From: Xaviernesmea oryzae
GTDB taxonomy: Bacteria > Pseudomonadota > Alphaproteobacteria > Rhizobiales > Rhizobiaceae
Reading direction: 5' to 3'
Length of the DNA stretch: 64,000 nt
Assembly (NCBI RefSeq): GCF_900109605.1
Contig: NZ_FOAM01000007.1
Location: 222,193 to 286,192 of the forward strand
Part shown: piece after piece, positions 8,719 through 20,285 of the stretch
How the letters are laid out: each line of letters opens with the position of its first letter
Position numbering within the stretch: the stretch's first letter is position 1
The notes under the pieces: model-generated
What the model was told of the DNA's origin: nothing
The model's database searches: none
What the model saw: only the letters and a program-made list of their open reading frames with translations
Translations under genes and position numbers: made by a program

Positions 8719-10125
8719 TCAGACCCCCTTCGGCTGCGGCCACTGCTTGACCCCGCCCGTCCAGTCCTCGAAGAGCTTGGACAGGCGCAGAACCAGGAGG
8801 TCGTCGAAGCGGGGGCCGACGATCTGCAGGCCGATCGGCAGGCCGGAGGCCGAGAAGCCGCAATTGATCGAGGCGGCCGGCTGCTCCGACATGTTCCAGG
8901 GCACGGTGAAGGCGATATGCTCGAAGGGGCGTTCCGGGTCGTTGGTGGGCGATGCCCAGTCGGCCGGATAGGAAACGACCGGATTGGTTGGCGACAGCAC
9001 GACATCGACCGTTTGGAACAGTGCGCCGCAGGTCTTGCGCATCTCGATGGTCTGGCCGAAGCCTTGAACGGCCTGTACCCCGGTTACATCGGCCCCTTTC
9101 TCCGCCCAATGGTAGATATAGGGCAGGATCTTTTCGCGGCGTTCGGCCGGCAGCTTCTCGATATCGCCCCAGAATTTCGCCCGCCAGAAGACGTCCAGCC
9201 CATCCAGCATGGCGCGGCTCAGGACCGGGCCGACCTCGGTGACGATGGCGCCGGCATCCTCGAAGCGGCGGGCGGCGGACAGCACGGCGTCGCGGATCTC
9301 CGGCTCGCAAGCAAGGCCGCAGCCGGCATCCAGCATCACGCCGATGCGCAGGCCCTTCACATCCAGATCGAAATCGAGCCAGTCCAGATCGTTGGGCGGC
9401 AGGCTGGTGCCGTCGCGCCAGTCGGGCCGCGAGAGGGTGGCCATCGCGTAAGCGGCGTCTTCCACGCGGCGCGTCATCGGCCCGGCGCAGCGGCCGACAT
9501 AATAGGGGTCTACGGGAATGCGGCCATGGCTGGGCTTGAAGCCGAAGAGGCCGGTCCAGCCGGCGGGCAGGCGGACGGAGCCGCCAATATCCGTGCCGAT
9601 ATGCAAGGGGCCATAGCCGGCCGCGCCCGCAGCCGCCGCGCCCGCGCTGGAGCCGCCAGGGTTCTGCGTCACGTCCCAGGGATTGCGGCTCAAGGGGTGG
9701 AAGCTCGACAGGCCGGAGGAGAGCATGCCGTAATCCGGGCAGGTGGTCTTGGCGAAGATCACCGCGCCATCCTCACGCAGCCGCGCGGCAATCGGCGCAT
9801 CGGCCGCCGCCGGCACCAGCTCCACCGCCGCCGTGCCCAGCGGTACCGGCGTGCCCTTGGTGGCGATCAGCTCCTTCAGCGTTGTCGGCACGCCATCGAG
9901 CGGGCCGAGCGGCGCGCCCTGCGCCCAGCGCGCCTCAGATGCCTTTGCCATGTCGCGCGCGCCCTCGGGGTCATAGGCATAGAGCGCGGCAATTTCGGGC
10001 TCGAAGGTGGCGATCCGCGCTTCCACCGCGTCCCACATCTCGCGCGGGGAAACGCGCTTGCTCCGGTAGGCGGCGACGAGGTCCGGGATCGAAAGGTCGA
10101 GAAGATCGGTCATAAGGTCGGTCAT
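8719..10125 (-). CDS. Amidase (amidase-signature family)
   Basis: A 468-residue amidase-signature hydrolase. The Ser-cisSer-Lys triad is recognisable as Lys84 (in TLKELIATKG), Ser159/160 (in GGSSAG) and Ser183 (in GTDIGGSVRLP). Such enzymes hydrolyse C-N bonds of amides, ureides or carbamates in the cytosol. No signal peptide. It is the last gene behind a complete oligopeptide-type ABC importer on the same strand, about 100 bases after the ATPase gene, which suggests that it hydrolyses the imported compound. Two in-frame ATGs lie close together (10125 and 10113), neither with a strong ribosome-binding site; I kept the longer form. The substrate is unknown. Confidence 0.9.
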   Translation of the reverse strand: MTDLMTDLLDLSIPDLVAAYRSKRVSPREMWDAVEARIATFEPEIAALYAYDPEGARDMAKASEARWAQGAPLGPLDGVPTTLKELIATKGTPVPLGTAAVELVPAAADAPIAARLREDGAVIFAKTTCPDYGMLSSGLSSFHPLSRNPWDVTQNPGGSSAGAAAAGAAGYGPLHIGTDIGGSVRLPAGWTGLFGFKPSHGRIPVDPYYVGRCAGPMTRRVEDAAYAMATLSRPDWRDGTSLPPNDLDWLDFDLDVKGLRIGVMLDAGCGLACEPEIRDAVLSAARRFEDAGAIVTEVGPVLSRAMLDGLDVFWRAKFWGDIEKLPAERREKILPYIYHWAEKGADVTGVQAVQGFGQTIEMRKTCGALFQTVDVVLSPTNPVVSYPADWASPTNDPERPFEHIAFTVPWNMSEQPAASINCGFSASGLPIGLQIVGPRFDDLLVLRLSKLFEDWTGGVKQWPQPKGV

Positions 10126-10232
10126 GGGCAGATATCCGGCAAGGCTGGTCCGAAACCGCTGGGCCAAGAGGCCAAAGGCGGTTTCGTCAAATCAAATCAT
10201 CAAGTGGGCAAGGCGGCGCCGCAGGCGTCGTC

Positions 10233-11219
10233 TCACGGTTCTTCGGCAAGCATGGTCTCGGCATGGTGGCAGGCGGCCTGGCGGCCGGGCAGCACGCTGC
10301 GCAGCGCCGGCACCTCGCTGGCGCAGCGCGGGCTGGCCAGCCGACAGCGCGGCAGGAAGGCGCAGCCCTGGCCGGGCTCGGCTTTCAGGGGCTGGCTGGT
10401 CTTCGGTTCCGCGCGCGGCGGCCGGCCGAATTTGGTGACGGACGGCTCGGCCTCGGCCAGAACCTGCGTATAGGGATGCAGCGGCCGCTCGAACACCGCG
10501 CGCGCCGGGCCGCTTTCGACCAGCCGGCCGCGATACATCACGCCCACCTGATCGGCCACTGCATCGACCACGGCGAGGTTGTGGGTGATGAACAGGAAGG
10601 TGACGCCGCGCTCGCGCTTCAGCCGGGTGATCAGGTTCAAGACCTGCGCCTGCACCGAGAGATCGAGCGCGGAGACCGCCTCGTCGGCCACGACCAGCTT
10701 CGGCTCGGTGATCAGCGCGCGGGCAATGGCGATGCGCTGGCGCTGGCCGCCGGAAAATTCATGCGGGAAACGATCGGCCTGGGCGGCAGTCAGCCCCACC
10801 GCCTCCAGCAGCGCCATCACCCGGTCGCGCTTTTCCTGCCGCGAGGGTTTTACCTCCAGCACATGCAGCGGCTCGGCGACGATGCGCGCGACGCGCTGGC
10901 GCGGATCGAGCGAGCCGAACGGATCCTGAAACACCATCTGGAAATCGCGCCGCTTGCGCATGAGATCCTTCGGCGAAAGCTGAAACAGCGGTTCGCCGTC
11001 AAACAGCACATCGCCCGAAGTCGGCTTGTCCAGCGCCATGAGGATGCGGGCGAGCGTCGATTTTCCGCAGCCGGATTCGCCGACGATGCCGTGGATCGTG
11101 CCAGCCTCGACCGTCATGGTGAGATCGTCGAGCGCGCGCGTCAGGCTCGGCTTGGCGAAGAGGCCGCCGCCGGCATAGTCGCGCGTCAGGCGGCGGATAT
11201 CGATGAGCGGCGTCTTCAT
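10233..11219 (-). CDS. Oligopeptide-type ABC transporter ATP-binding protein (DppF/OppF family)
   Basis: A 328-residue ATPase energising the importer encoded by the adjacent genes. Walker A is GESGCGKST at 47-55; the ABC signature FSGGQRQR and a Walker B with the D-E pair (VVADEAVSALD) follow. The C-terminal extension contains the Cys-rich oligopeptide/dipeptide domain (CAFLPRCRLASPRC), which in some relatives holds an iron-sulfur cluster. The start codon overlaps the stop of the preceding ATPase gene by four bases, so translation is coupled. The pairing of DppD- and DppF-like ATPases is the usual heterodimer for peptide, nickel, glutathione and opine importers. Confidence 0.93.
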   Translation of the reverse strand: MKTPLIDIRRLTRDYAGGGLFAKPSLTRALDDLTMTVEAGTIHGIVGESGCGKSTLARILMALDKPTSGDVLFDGEPLFQLSPKDLMRKRRDFQMVFQDPFGSLDPRQRVARIVAEPLHVLEVKPSRQEKRDRVMALLEAVGLTAAQADRFPHEFSGGQRQRIAIARALITEPKLVVADEAVSALDLSVQAQVLNLITRLKRERGVTFLFITHNLAVVDAVADQVGVMYRGRLVESGPARAVFERPLHPYTQVLAEAEPSVTKFGRPPRAEPKTSQPLKAEPGQGCAFLPRCRLASPRCASEVPALRSVLPGRQAACHHAETMLAEEP

Positions 11220-12196
11220 GCGCTGACCTCCTCGCCCGCGCGAATACAGCGCACGCCCCGGCCGGGCAGGGGGCTCGTCCAGGCAGGCTCGCCGGCTTGG
11301 CAGGCGGCGACGACATCGAGACAGCGGTCGGAAAAGACGCAGCCGGCCGGCAGGCGGGCGAAGCCCGGAACGGAGCCGGGGATCGTCTCCAGCGGTCCGT
11401 CATCGGCGCGCCGGCGCGGCACGGCCCGTAGCAGGCCTTTGGTATAGGGGTTCAGGGGCCCGGTCAGCACGGCGCGGGTCGCCCCTTCCTCCATCCGCCG
11501 GCCGGCATAAAGCACAAGCGTGCGGGCGCACATGCGGGCGATGACGCCGAGATCATGGCTGATCAGCATCAGCGCCATGCTCTCGCGCTGGCAGAGATCG
11601 TCGAGGATCTCCAGCACCTCGGCCTGAACGGTGACGTCGAGCGCGGTGGTCGGCTCGTCGGCGATCATCAGCGCTGGGCGCATGGCGACCGCAATGGCGA
11701 TGCCGACGCGCTGGCGCTGGCCGCCCGACATCTGATGCGGATAGGCCGAGGCGCGGGCCTTGGGATCGGGAATGCGGACCCGGTCGAGCAGCTCCACGGC
11801 CCTGTCCCGCGCCGCGTTCCAGGAAAGCTTTTCATGGCGCACCAGCCCTTCGGCAATCTGGTCGCCCACGGTCATGGCCGGGTTCAGCGCCGTCATCGGC
11901 TCCTGAAAGATCATGCCGATCCGACGGCCCCTGATCTCGCTCATGCCGTCATCGTCCAGCGACAGGAGATCGCGCCCTTCAAAGAGAATGCGGCCGGACA
12001 CGACAGCGGCGGGCGGGAGCAGGCCCATCACGGCCAGCGACAGCAGCGATTTGCCGGAGCCGCTTTCTCCGACGATGCCCACCGTATCGCCGGCCTGAAG
12101 CGTCAGGGAGAGATCGTTGACGATCGGCAGCCTGCCGCCGCGGGCCAAGCGCATGGCAATGTTGAGCCCTTGAATATCGAGCAGAGGCGCGGACAT
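11216..12196 (-). CDS. Oligopeptide-type ABC transporter ATP-binding protein (DppD/OppD family)
   Basis: A 326-residue ATPase, partner of the DppF-like protein. Walker A is GESGSGKS at 43-50, the signature is [12 protein letters not shown], and Walker B is [11 protein letters not shown]. The C-terminus carries the oligopeptide/dipeptide domain with Cys residues ([14 protein letters not shown]). It overlaps the permease gene in front by one base and the second ATPase behind by four bases, which places it firmly in a single operon. Confidence 0.93.
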   Translation of the reverse strand: MSAPLLDIQGLNIAMRLARGGRLPIVNDLSLTLQAGDTVGIVGESGSGKSLLSLAVMGLLPPAAVVSGRILFEGRDLLSLDDDGMSEIRGRRIGMIFQEPMTALNPAMTVGDQIAEGLVRHEKLSWNAARDRAVELLDRVRIPDPKARASAYPHQMSGGQRQRVGIAIAVAMRPALMIADEPTTALDVTVQAEVLEILDDLCQRESMALMLISHDLGVIARMCARTLVLYAGRRMEEGATRAVLTGPLNPYTKGLLRAVPRRRADDGPLETIPGSVPGFARLPAGCVFSDRCLDVVAACQAGEPAWTSPLPGRGVRCIRAGEEVSA

Positions 12197-13056
12197 CAGG
12201 AGCGTCCTTTCTCGCGCGGGTCGAGCAGGTCGCGCAGACCGTCGCCCAGCATGTTGAAGCCGAAGACGGTGAGCGCGATGGCGAGCCCCGGCATGAGCGC
12301 CAGCCAGGGGGCGGTTCCCAGATAGGTCTGGCTATCGGCCAGCATCCGGCCCCAGGTGGGCGCCGGCGGCGCCATGCCCAGCCCGAGGAAGCTCAGGCCC
12401 GCTTCGGTGAGGATGGCAAGGCCGAGCTGGATTGCCACCTGCACGATGATCTGGTTGGCGATATTCGGCAGCACATGTTCGACCGTGATCAGGGCGCGGC
12501 CCTTGCCGGCGCTCATCGCCGCCAGAACATAATCGCGCGCCCAGACCTGGGCGGCCGCGCCGGCCGTGATGCGGGCAAAGACCGGCACCATGAAGACGGC
12601 GATGGCGATGATCGCCGTGCCGCGCCCCGTGCCCAGCAGCGCGCCCAGCATCATGGCCGAGAGCACGGGCGGAAAAGCGAAGATCACGTCATTGGCGCGC
12701 ATGCTGATGGCTTCGAACAGGCCGCGCCGGGCGGCGGCCGTCACCCCCAGCGCCGTGCCGGCGGCAGCGCCGAGAAGAACGGCGCTGACGGCGATCGACA
12801 GCGAATTCCAGGCGCCGGCCATCAGCATCGAGGCGATATCGCGACCGAGATGATCCGTGCCGAACAGGCCCTTTTCCAGCGGCGCCTTCAGCTTCATGAC
12901 GATCTGCATCTTGGTCGGCGGCAGCGGCGTCCAGACCAGCGAGAGGAGCGCGACCGAGAAGAGAAACAGCACGATGGCGCCGCCGATCACAAGGTTCGGC
13001 CGCAGAGGTGGGCGCTGGCGGGCGGCGGGCGCGTGCGGCAAGTCAGGGGCGCTCAT
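12196..13056 (-). CDS. Oligopeptide-type ABC transporter permease (DppC/OppC family)
   Basis: A 286-residue inner-membrane permease. An N-terminal helix (about 22-45) precedes the phrase 'KGLFGTDHLGRDIASMLMAG', characteristic of DppC-type subunits, and five further helices form the BPD_transp_1 core. The cytoplasmic EAA loop is at about 180-200. It forms the channel with the DppB-like subunit; the two genes overlap by four bases. Confidence 0.93.
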   Translation of the reverse strand: MSAPDLPHAPAARQRPPLRPNLVIGGAIVLFLFSVALLSLVWTPLPPTKMQIVMKLKAPLEKGLFGTDHLGRDIASMLMAGAWNSLSIAVSAVLLGAAAGTALGVTAAARRGLFEAISMRANDVIFAFPPVLSAMMLGALLGTGRGTAIIAIAVFMVPVFARITAGAAAQVWARDYVLAAMSAGKGRALITVEHVLPNIANQIIVQVAIQLGLAILTEAGLSFLGLGMAPPAPTWGRMLADSQTYLGTAPWLALMPGLAIALTVFGFNMLGDGLRDLLDPREKGRS

Positions 13057-14003
13057 CGGCTGGCCTCCCGCAGGCGCGGATCAAGGATCAGATAGGACAT
13101 GTCCACCAGGAAATTGACGAGAATGACGAGGCCGGCGAAGAACATCACCACATCCTGCATCACCACCAGATCGCGCTGGGTCAGTGCCTGATAGGCAAGG
13201 CGGCCGAGACCCGGCAGGTTGAAGACGTTTTCGATCAGCACGGCGCCGGCGATCAGAAAGGTGAATTGCAGGCCGAGAATGGTGACGACAGGCACCAGCG
13301 CATTGCGCACCGCATGGCGCCAGAGGGTCACACGCTTTGGAAGCCCCTTGGCGCGGGCGGTGCGCACGAAATCCTCGCCCAACACTTCGGCAACGGCGGA
13401 GCGGGTGACGCGGGTGAGCACGCCGGCCTGTTGCAGCGCCAGCGCGATGGCCGGCAGAACCAGCGCCTGCAGCGCCGGGCCGAAGCCCGCCTGCCAGCCG
13501 GGGAAGCCGCCGGAAGGCATCACGCCGAGCTTGACCGCGAAGACGAGGGCCAGCAGCAGCCCGACCCAGAAGCCGGGCACGGCGATGAACAGCTGCGAAA
13601 CGAAGCCGGCTATATAATCAACCGGCCCGTTGCGCTTTGCCGCCGAGAGCACGCCGAGCGGCAGGGCGATGGCGACCGAAAGCAGGATGGCGATGAAGGC
13701 GAGCGGCAGTGTCACGGCCAGCCGCTCGCCGATCAGCCCGGCCACCGGCACGCCATAGGTGATGGAGGTGCCGAGATCGCCCGAGGCCAGCCCGCCGATC
13801 CATTGGAGATAGCGCACCAGCATCGGCTGATCCAATCCAAGCTCTTGACGCAGCGCGGCCAGCGTATCGGCACTGGCCGAAGTGCCGAGCATGATGGCGG
13901 CGGGATCGCCAGGCAGAACCTGCATCACAAGGAAGATCAGGCCGGAAACGGCGAGAAGCGTGAGAAACAGGCTGGCCGACCGGCGCAGGAGAAGGGCGGT
14001 CAT
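13053..14003 (-). CDS. Oligopeptide-type ABC transporter permease (DppB/OppB family)
   Basis: A 316-residue inner-membrane permease with an N-terminal helix (about 10-30), the DppB-type motif 'LPGDPAAIMLG' and five more helices. The EAA-like loop 'VLGEDFVRTARAKGLP' (about 210-227) docks on the ATPases. It is the first of four overlapping transporter genes; the binding-protein gene sits 345 bases upstream, separated by a mosaic palindromic repeat. Confidence 0.93.
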   Translation of the reverse strand: MTALLLRRSASLFLTLLAVSGLIFLVMQVLPGDPAAIMLGTSASADTLAALRQELGLDQPMLVRYLQWIGGLASGDLGTSITYGVPVAGLIGERLAVTLPLAFIAILLSVAIALPLGVLSAAKRNGPVDYIAGFVSQLFIAVPGFWVGLLLALVFAVKLGVMPSGGFPGWQAGFGPALQALVLPAIALALQQAGVLTRVTRSAVAEVLGEDFVRTARAKGLPKRVTLWRHAVRNALVPVVTILGLQFTFLIAGAVLIENVFNLPGLGRLAYQALTQRDLVVMQDVVMFFAGLVILVNFLVDMSYLILDPRLREASR

Positions 14004-14125
14004 GGATCATCCTTGACGAGATGGTGCCGTTTGCGGCGGCGGTGCCGAATGGTTTGCGAGGGGCGAGGTGGGGCGTGGGGTCGATAAGAAAGCCTACGCC
14101 AGTCGGGCCGAGACTGCGGCGCGGG

Positions 14126-14285
14126 CCCCCTCATCTGCCTGCCGGCATCTTCTCCCCGAGGGGAGAAGAGACTTGGAGCGGGCGCCGCGCCTTGTCATAG
14201 ACTGGAAAACCAGTAGCTCTAGGCACGGCGCAGGGATCTGGCACTGGCCTCCTCTCCCCATCGGGGAGAGGGCAGGGTGAGGGGG
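14126..14285. repeat. RIME-like rhizobial intergenic mosaic palindrome
   Basis: A 160-base element bounded by perfect 8-base terminal inverted repeats (CCCCCTCA and TGAGGGGG). It contains two strong internal palindromes: 10-base arms at 14148-14157 and 14160-14169 (TCTTCTCCCC, GA spacer), and 9-base arms at 14251-14259 and 14263-14271 (CCTCTCCCC, ATC spacer). This is the architecture of the Rhizobium intergenic mosaic elements. It sits between the binding-protein and permease genes of the peptide-type importer, where its hairpins may stabilise the upstream message or attenuate read-through, as REP elements do between malE and malF. The rest of the 14004-14348 gap shows no gene. Confidence 0.8.
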
Positions 14286-14348
14286 CAATGCTCTCTCAGG
14301 TCAAGCGGGCGAACTTTCCAACCCAAGCCGCGATCATGGCAAGCCCGC

Positions 14349-15875
14349 TCACTCCTCCCAATGCACCTCGGTCAGCACATTGGCGGGGATCGGCTCGTTT
14401 TCCCAAAGGCCCTTGAGCTTGGCATTCCAGACACCGAGCTTCGGCAGCACGAAGAGATAAAGCGCCGGCACATCATCCGCGAGGATGGTCTGCGCCTCGC
14501 CATAGAGCTTGTCCTGCTCGGCCGCATCCGTCGTCTGCTCGATCTTGTCGAGAACCGCGTTGTAGGCCGGGTTCTTGTAGTTGAAGTAGTAGGGATCGCG
14601 GGCGTAGATATCGAGGTCCATCGGCTCGGCATGGGCGACGATGGTCATGTCGTAATCCGTGGACTTGAACACGTCCTGCACCCATTTCGCCGGAAATTCC
14701 GTGGGCTCGATGGTCATGGTCACGCCGATTTCGGCGAACATGGCCTGCAGGATCTCCGCCGAGCGCGGGGCATAGGGCATTTGCGGCGTCTTGATGGTGA
14801 AGGAGAAGCCGTTGGGATAGCCGGCCTCCGCCAGCAGCGCCTTGGCCTTTGCCGGGTCATAAGCGTGAACGCCCGTTGTATCGATATAGCCGCGATCGTT
14901 CGGCGTATAATGGCTGCCGATCGCCTGGCCGAGGCCGGACCAGGCGCCCTCGATCACGGTCGCGCGGTCCACCGCCATCATCAGCGCCTGACGCACGCGC
15001 TTGTCGCTGAAGGGCTTGCGGGCGTTGTTCATGCCGGCCACCACCTTCAGCTCGGTATTGCCGATGACGGTCGCGATCTTCGGATCGTCCTTGAAGCTTG
15101 CGATCAGCTCCGGCGCGGTGAATTCGGGAAAGGCATCGACATCGCCCGATTTCAGCGCCGCCGCCTGGGCCTGCGGATCGCCGATGAAGCGGAAGGTGAC
15201 CTTATCGAGCCCGAGCTTGACGTCCTTGTTCCAGTAAGCCGGATTGGCGGCCAGCTCCACACGGTCGCCCTTGGCCCAGCTGACGAATTTGAACGGGCCG
15301 GTGCCGATCGGCGTGGTCTTGTCATTGACCGAGCTTTTCGGGCCGACCATGACGGAGGCTGGCCAGCCGAGCCAGGAAAGCAGGCTGCTGTTGCGCGTCT
15401 TCAGCTTCAGAACGAGGGTGTTGGCGTCGGGTGTTTCCACCGTGTCGATGGCGGCGAAGAAGCGCTTCTGCGGATTGACCGAATCCGTGCCGCGCGCCCG
15501 GTCGAGCGAGAATTTCGCCGCTTCGCTGTTGAAGGGCTGGCCGTCATGGAACGTCACGCCCTCGCGCAGATGGAAAGTATAGGTCAGCCCATCAGGCGAA
15601 ATTTCCCAGCTCTTGGCCAGTTGCGGCACGATCTTGCCGGTGCGGTCGATGGCGACGAGGCCTTCGAAGATGTTCTGCCAGGTGACCTGGCCGATGGCGA
15701 CAGGCGCGGCGATGGTGGGGTCGAGGCCCTGCGGCTCCGGGTTCATGCCCAGCACCAGGCTGGTCTTCGGCGCGGCTAGAGCGCTTCCGGCGCCAAGCGG
15801 CAGGGCAAGCGCGGCGGAGAGGGTAAAGGCAGCCGCAAGCAACCGCCGGCGGAGGATGGAAACAGGCTTGGTCAT
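14349..15875 (-). CDS. Oligopeptide-type ABC transporter substrate-binding protein (DppA/OppA family)
   Basis: A 508-residue periplasmic binding protein of the SBP_bac_5 family. The N-terminus has a basic region (RRRLLAA), a hydrophobic core and a probable cleavage site near ALAAPK (residues 32-36). The mature protein contains the family phrases 'LDPTIAAPVAIGQVTWQNIFEGLV' and 'KSWEISPDGLTYTFHLREGVTFHDG'. It captures the substrate for the four-gene transporter downstream. The ligand could be a peptide, glutathione-like compound, opine or amide; the amidase at the end of the operon hints at an amide. First gene of the transport operon, 138 bases downstream of a LysR gene on the same strand. Confidence 0.93.
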   Translation of the reverse strand: MTKPVSILRRRLLAAAFTLSAALALPLGAGSALAAPKTSLVLGMNPEPQGLDPTIAAPVAIGQVTWQNIFEGLVAIDRTGKIVPQLAKSWEISPDGLTYTFHLREGVTFHDGQPFNSEAAKFSLDRARGTDSVNPQKRFFAAIDTVETPDANTLVLKLKTRNSSLLSWLGWPASVMVGPKSSVNDKTTPIGTGPFKFVSWAKGDRVELAANPAYWNKDVKLGLDKVTFRFIGDPQAQAAALKSGDVDAFPEFTAPELIASFKDDPKIATVIGNTELKVVAGMNNARKPFSDKRVRQALMMAVDRATVIEGAWSGLGQAIGSHYTPNDRGYIDTTGVHAYDPAKAKALLAEAGYPNGFSFTIKTPQMPYAPRSAEILQAMFAEIGVTMTIEPTEFPAKWVQDVFKSTDYDMTIVAHAEPMDLDIYARDPYYFNYKNPAYNAVLDKIEQTTDAAEQDKLYGEAQTILADDVPALYLFVLPKLGVWNAKLKGLWENEPIPANVLTEVHWEE

Positions 15876-16013
15876 GCAAATTCCCCTTGCAAAACGCCTC
15901 TTTCGAGGCTGGCCGATCTAACGCCGGTCCTTGGATGGACCGGAGAGTTTCATGAAACTTGCGCGCACACAATTCGTCTTTTTGTGTTCCCCGTGTAGCA
16001 GAAAACGATGCAC

Positions 16014-16931
16014 TCAGCCGCTGGAGCCTGCCCGCGTGAAGCTCTCGCGCAGAAAGCGGTCGATATGGTCGAGCAGCTTGGTGGCGGCGAAGGGCAATTG
16101 CCGCTCGGTGGCGACCGAAAGCGTCAGCGGCGTCTTCAGCGCCCGGCCTTCCACCAGCGGGCGAGCCACCAGCTGGCCGAGCCGGCATTCGCGCTGCACG
16201 GTGAAGGCCGGCAGCAGCGTCACCGCGACGCCGCTCAAGACAAGCTCTTTCAGCATTTCCAACGAGCCGGTGACGAAGACCGGATCGAGCGGCAGTCCTG
16301 CGGCGGCAAACAAAGCGTCGAAAGCCTGGCGCGCGCCGAAGCCACGATCGGGCAGGGCGAGTGGATGGCGCGCCAGCTCGGCCACGCTGACCTCGGCCAA
16401 GGCAGCGAGCGGATGGTCCGATGCGGCCACCAGCTCATAAACGATCTCGGCCTTCAGCCGCACCTTGGTGCCGGGATGCGGCTCGGAAAACAGGGTGACG
16501 GCAATATCGGCTTCGGCTGAAACCAGCGCCTCGACCGACTGGCGGGCACTGGTGGCGGCGATCTCGAAGCGGATGCCGGGAAAGCGGCTGCTGAAATCGG
16601 CGAGCGCCGGCGCGAGCAGGCTTGCCACCACCGCGCCGCTGGCATGGATCACCACCCGCCCACGCTTCAACCCTTCGAGATCGTCGATCAGCTGGCGGAC
16701 ATTGTCGAGCTCGCGCAGCGTCCGTCCCGCCCGCTCCGCCAGAAGCTCGCCCGCTGCCGTCAGTCGGATGCCGCGCGCCGAACGCTCCAGCAGCGGCGTG
16801 CCGAAATAGTGTTCGAGCTGGTCGATCTGCCGCGACAAGGCGGTTGGCGCCACGTTCAGCCGCTCGGCCGCCGCCCGCAAGGACCGCGCCCGCACCACCT
16901 CGTCGAAATAGATCAGCGCCCGGACCTGCAT
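16014..16931 (-). CDS. LysR-family transcriptional regulator
   Basis: A 305-residue LTTR: winged helix-turn-helix at about 1-60 ('RSLRAAAERLNVAPTALSRQIDQLEHYFG') and a periplasmic-binding-like effector domain from about 90 to 295. It lies upstream of and in the same direction as the peptide-type transporter and amidase genes, so it is the obvious candidate regulator of that operon. Unlike most LTTRs it is not divergent from its presumed target; it could be co-transcribed or act at the 15876-16013 gap. Ligand unknown. Confidence 0.9.
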   Translation of the reverse strand: MQVRALIYFDEVVRARSLRAAAERLNVAPTALSRQIDQLEHYFGTPLLERSARGIRLTAAGELLAERAGRTLRELDNVRQLIDDLEGLKRGRVVIHASGAVVASLLAPALADFSSRFPGIRFEIAATSARQSVEALVSAEADIAVTLFSEPHPGTKVRLKAEIVYELVAASDHPLAALAEVSVAELARHPLALPDRGFGARQAFDALFAAAGLPLDPVFVTGSLEMLKELVLSGVAVTLLPAFTVQRECRLGQLVARPLVEGRALKTPLTLSVATERQLPFAATKLLDHIDRFLRESFTRAGSSG

Positions 16932-17207
16932 CCATGCCCCCTGCCGATGCTTCTCCCGAAGATGCGGGAGATATTATGCATAGCGCATGAATGCGCGCGG
17001 GGGGAGGGGCTGACACGCCAAGTCCTGAGGCTGAATCTAAACCATGCCTCCGGTGACGCGCAGCCTTATGAACCCGTGGTCTGGCTGGTGGCGGGGCTTG
17101 TCCTATATGCGTCGCTTACATTTAGTCTCAGACGCGCAACCCGAGCAGGCCGTTGCAATCAAGCGGCTCCGCGTGGGCGGCCCCGGAAAAATGAAGGAGA
17201 CGTGACC

Positions 17208-18185
17208 ATGCGCAGTGCGGTTCATGACCGGTTCGGCGATCCGGCGGAGGTCTTGATGGCGGCGGACTGCGACCGTCCGATGCCTGCTGACGGCGAAGTG
17301 CGGGTGCGCATGCATCTTTCGCCGATCCACAATCACGATCTCTGGACGGTGCGCGGGTCCTACGGCATCAAGCCGCCGCTGCCGGCCATTGGCGGGAGCG
17401 AGGCCGTGGGCACTGTGGACGCCGTGGGGCCCGGCGTCGATTCGGGTCTTATCGGCCGGCGTGTGGCGGCGGCGGGCCTGCGCGGCAGCTGGGCCGAGTT
17501 CTTCGTGGCGCCGGCAAAGGCTCTTGTGCCGTTGCCCGATGCGATTTCCGACGAGGCCGGGGCGCAGTTGATCGCCATGCCCTTCAGCGCGCTGTCGCTT
17601 CTGGAATTTCTGGCGGTGCAGCCGGGTGACTGGGTCGTGCAGAACACCGCCAATGGTGCTGTGGGCAAGGTGGTGGCGATGGTGGCGGCCGCGCGCGGCA
17701 TCCACACGGTCAATCTGGTTCGGCGCGACGAAGGCGTGGCTGAACTGGCGGCGCTCGGCATCGACCATGCCGTTTCCACCGCCACTGCAGGATGGCAAGA
17801 CAGGGTGCGTGCACTCACTGGAGATCAGGGCGCACGCGCTGCTGTCGATTCGATTGGTGGCGCGGCCTCCAGCGATCTTGCCGACCTCCTTGGCGAAAAC
17901 GGCCTCCTCGTCTCCTTCGGTTCGATGACCGGAGAGCCGATGCAGATCCCTTCCGGCTCCGTGATCTTCAAGCAATTGACGATCAAGGGCTTTTGGGGCT
18001 CGAAGGTCTCTGCCGCCATGGCGCCCGAGGATAAGGCGCGGCTGATGGGCGAGCTGATCCGGCTGGTCGGCGAAGGGCGCATCATACTGCCGGTCGAGGC
18101 GGTCTTCTCGCTCAACGAGATTGGCGAAGCGGTGGCGGCTTCGCTCGCCGCCGGTAAGGCTGGAAAGGTGCTGTTGAAACCCTGA
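17208..18185 (+). CDS. Zinc-independent MDR oxidoreductase, trans-2-enoyl-CoA reductase (ETR/MECR)-like
   Basis: A 325-residue medium-chain dehydrogenase/reductase with no zinc ligands. The phrase 'HNHDLWTVRGSYGIKPPLPAIGGSEAVG' (about 44-72) and 'FGSMTGEPMQIPSGSVIFKQLTIKGFW' are characteristic of NADPH-dependent 2-enoyl thioester reductases and related quinone reductases. The cofactor region reads 'NTANGAVGKVVAMVAAARGI' (about 147-167). The start is fixed by a clear Shine-Dalgarno (AAGGAGA at 17194-17200) eight bases before the ATG. It is a single gene between the LysR regulator and the thiamine operon. The true substrate (enoyl thioester or quinone) is open. Confidence 0.85.
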   Translation: MRSAVHDRFGDPAEVLMAADCDRPMPADGEVRVRMHLSPIHNHDLWTVRGSYGIKPPLPAIGGSEAVGTVDAVGPGVDSGLIGRRVAAAGLRGSWAEFFVAPAKALVPLPDAISDEAGAQLIAMPFSALSLLEFLAVQPGDWVVQNTANGAVGKVVAMVAAARGIHTVNLVRRDEGVAELAALGIDHAVSTATAGWQDRVRALTGDQGARAAVDSIGGAASSDLADLLGENGLLVSFGSMTGEPMQIPSGSVIFKQLTIKGFWGSKVSAAMAPEDKARLMGELIRLVGEGRIILPVEAVFSLNEIGEAVAASLAAGKAGKVLLKP

Positions 18186-18210
18186 GCCGGCTGCGCCTGC
18201 AGAAGCGGCC

Positions 18211-18239
18211 TTGACGACGCCGCAAAGCCGGCTCTACAC
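18211..18239 (+). promoter_or_regulatory. Predicted sigma-70 promoter of the thiamine operon
   Basis: TTGACG at 18211-18216 and CTACAC at 18234-18239 with exactly 17 bases between them fit an alphaproteobacterial housekeeping promoter. Transcription would begin near 18246, just ahead of the TPP riboswitch. Confidence 0.6.
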
Positions 18240-18249
18240 TCCACGCATT

Positions 18250-20284
<2,035 letters not shown>

Positions 20285-20285
<1 letters not shown>

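Noticed and set aside
14094..14288. 64-codon minus-strand frame over the mosaic repeat
   Set aside because: Lies within the palindromic element and has no coding character.
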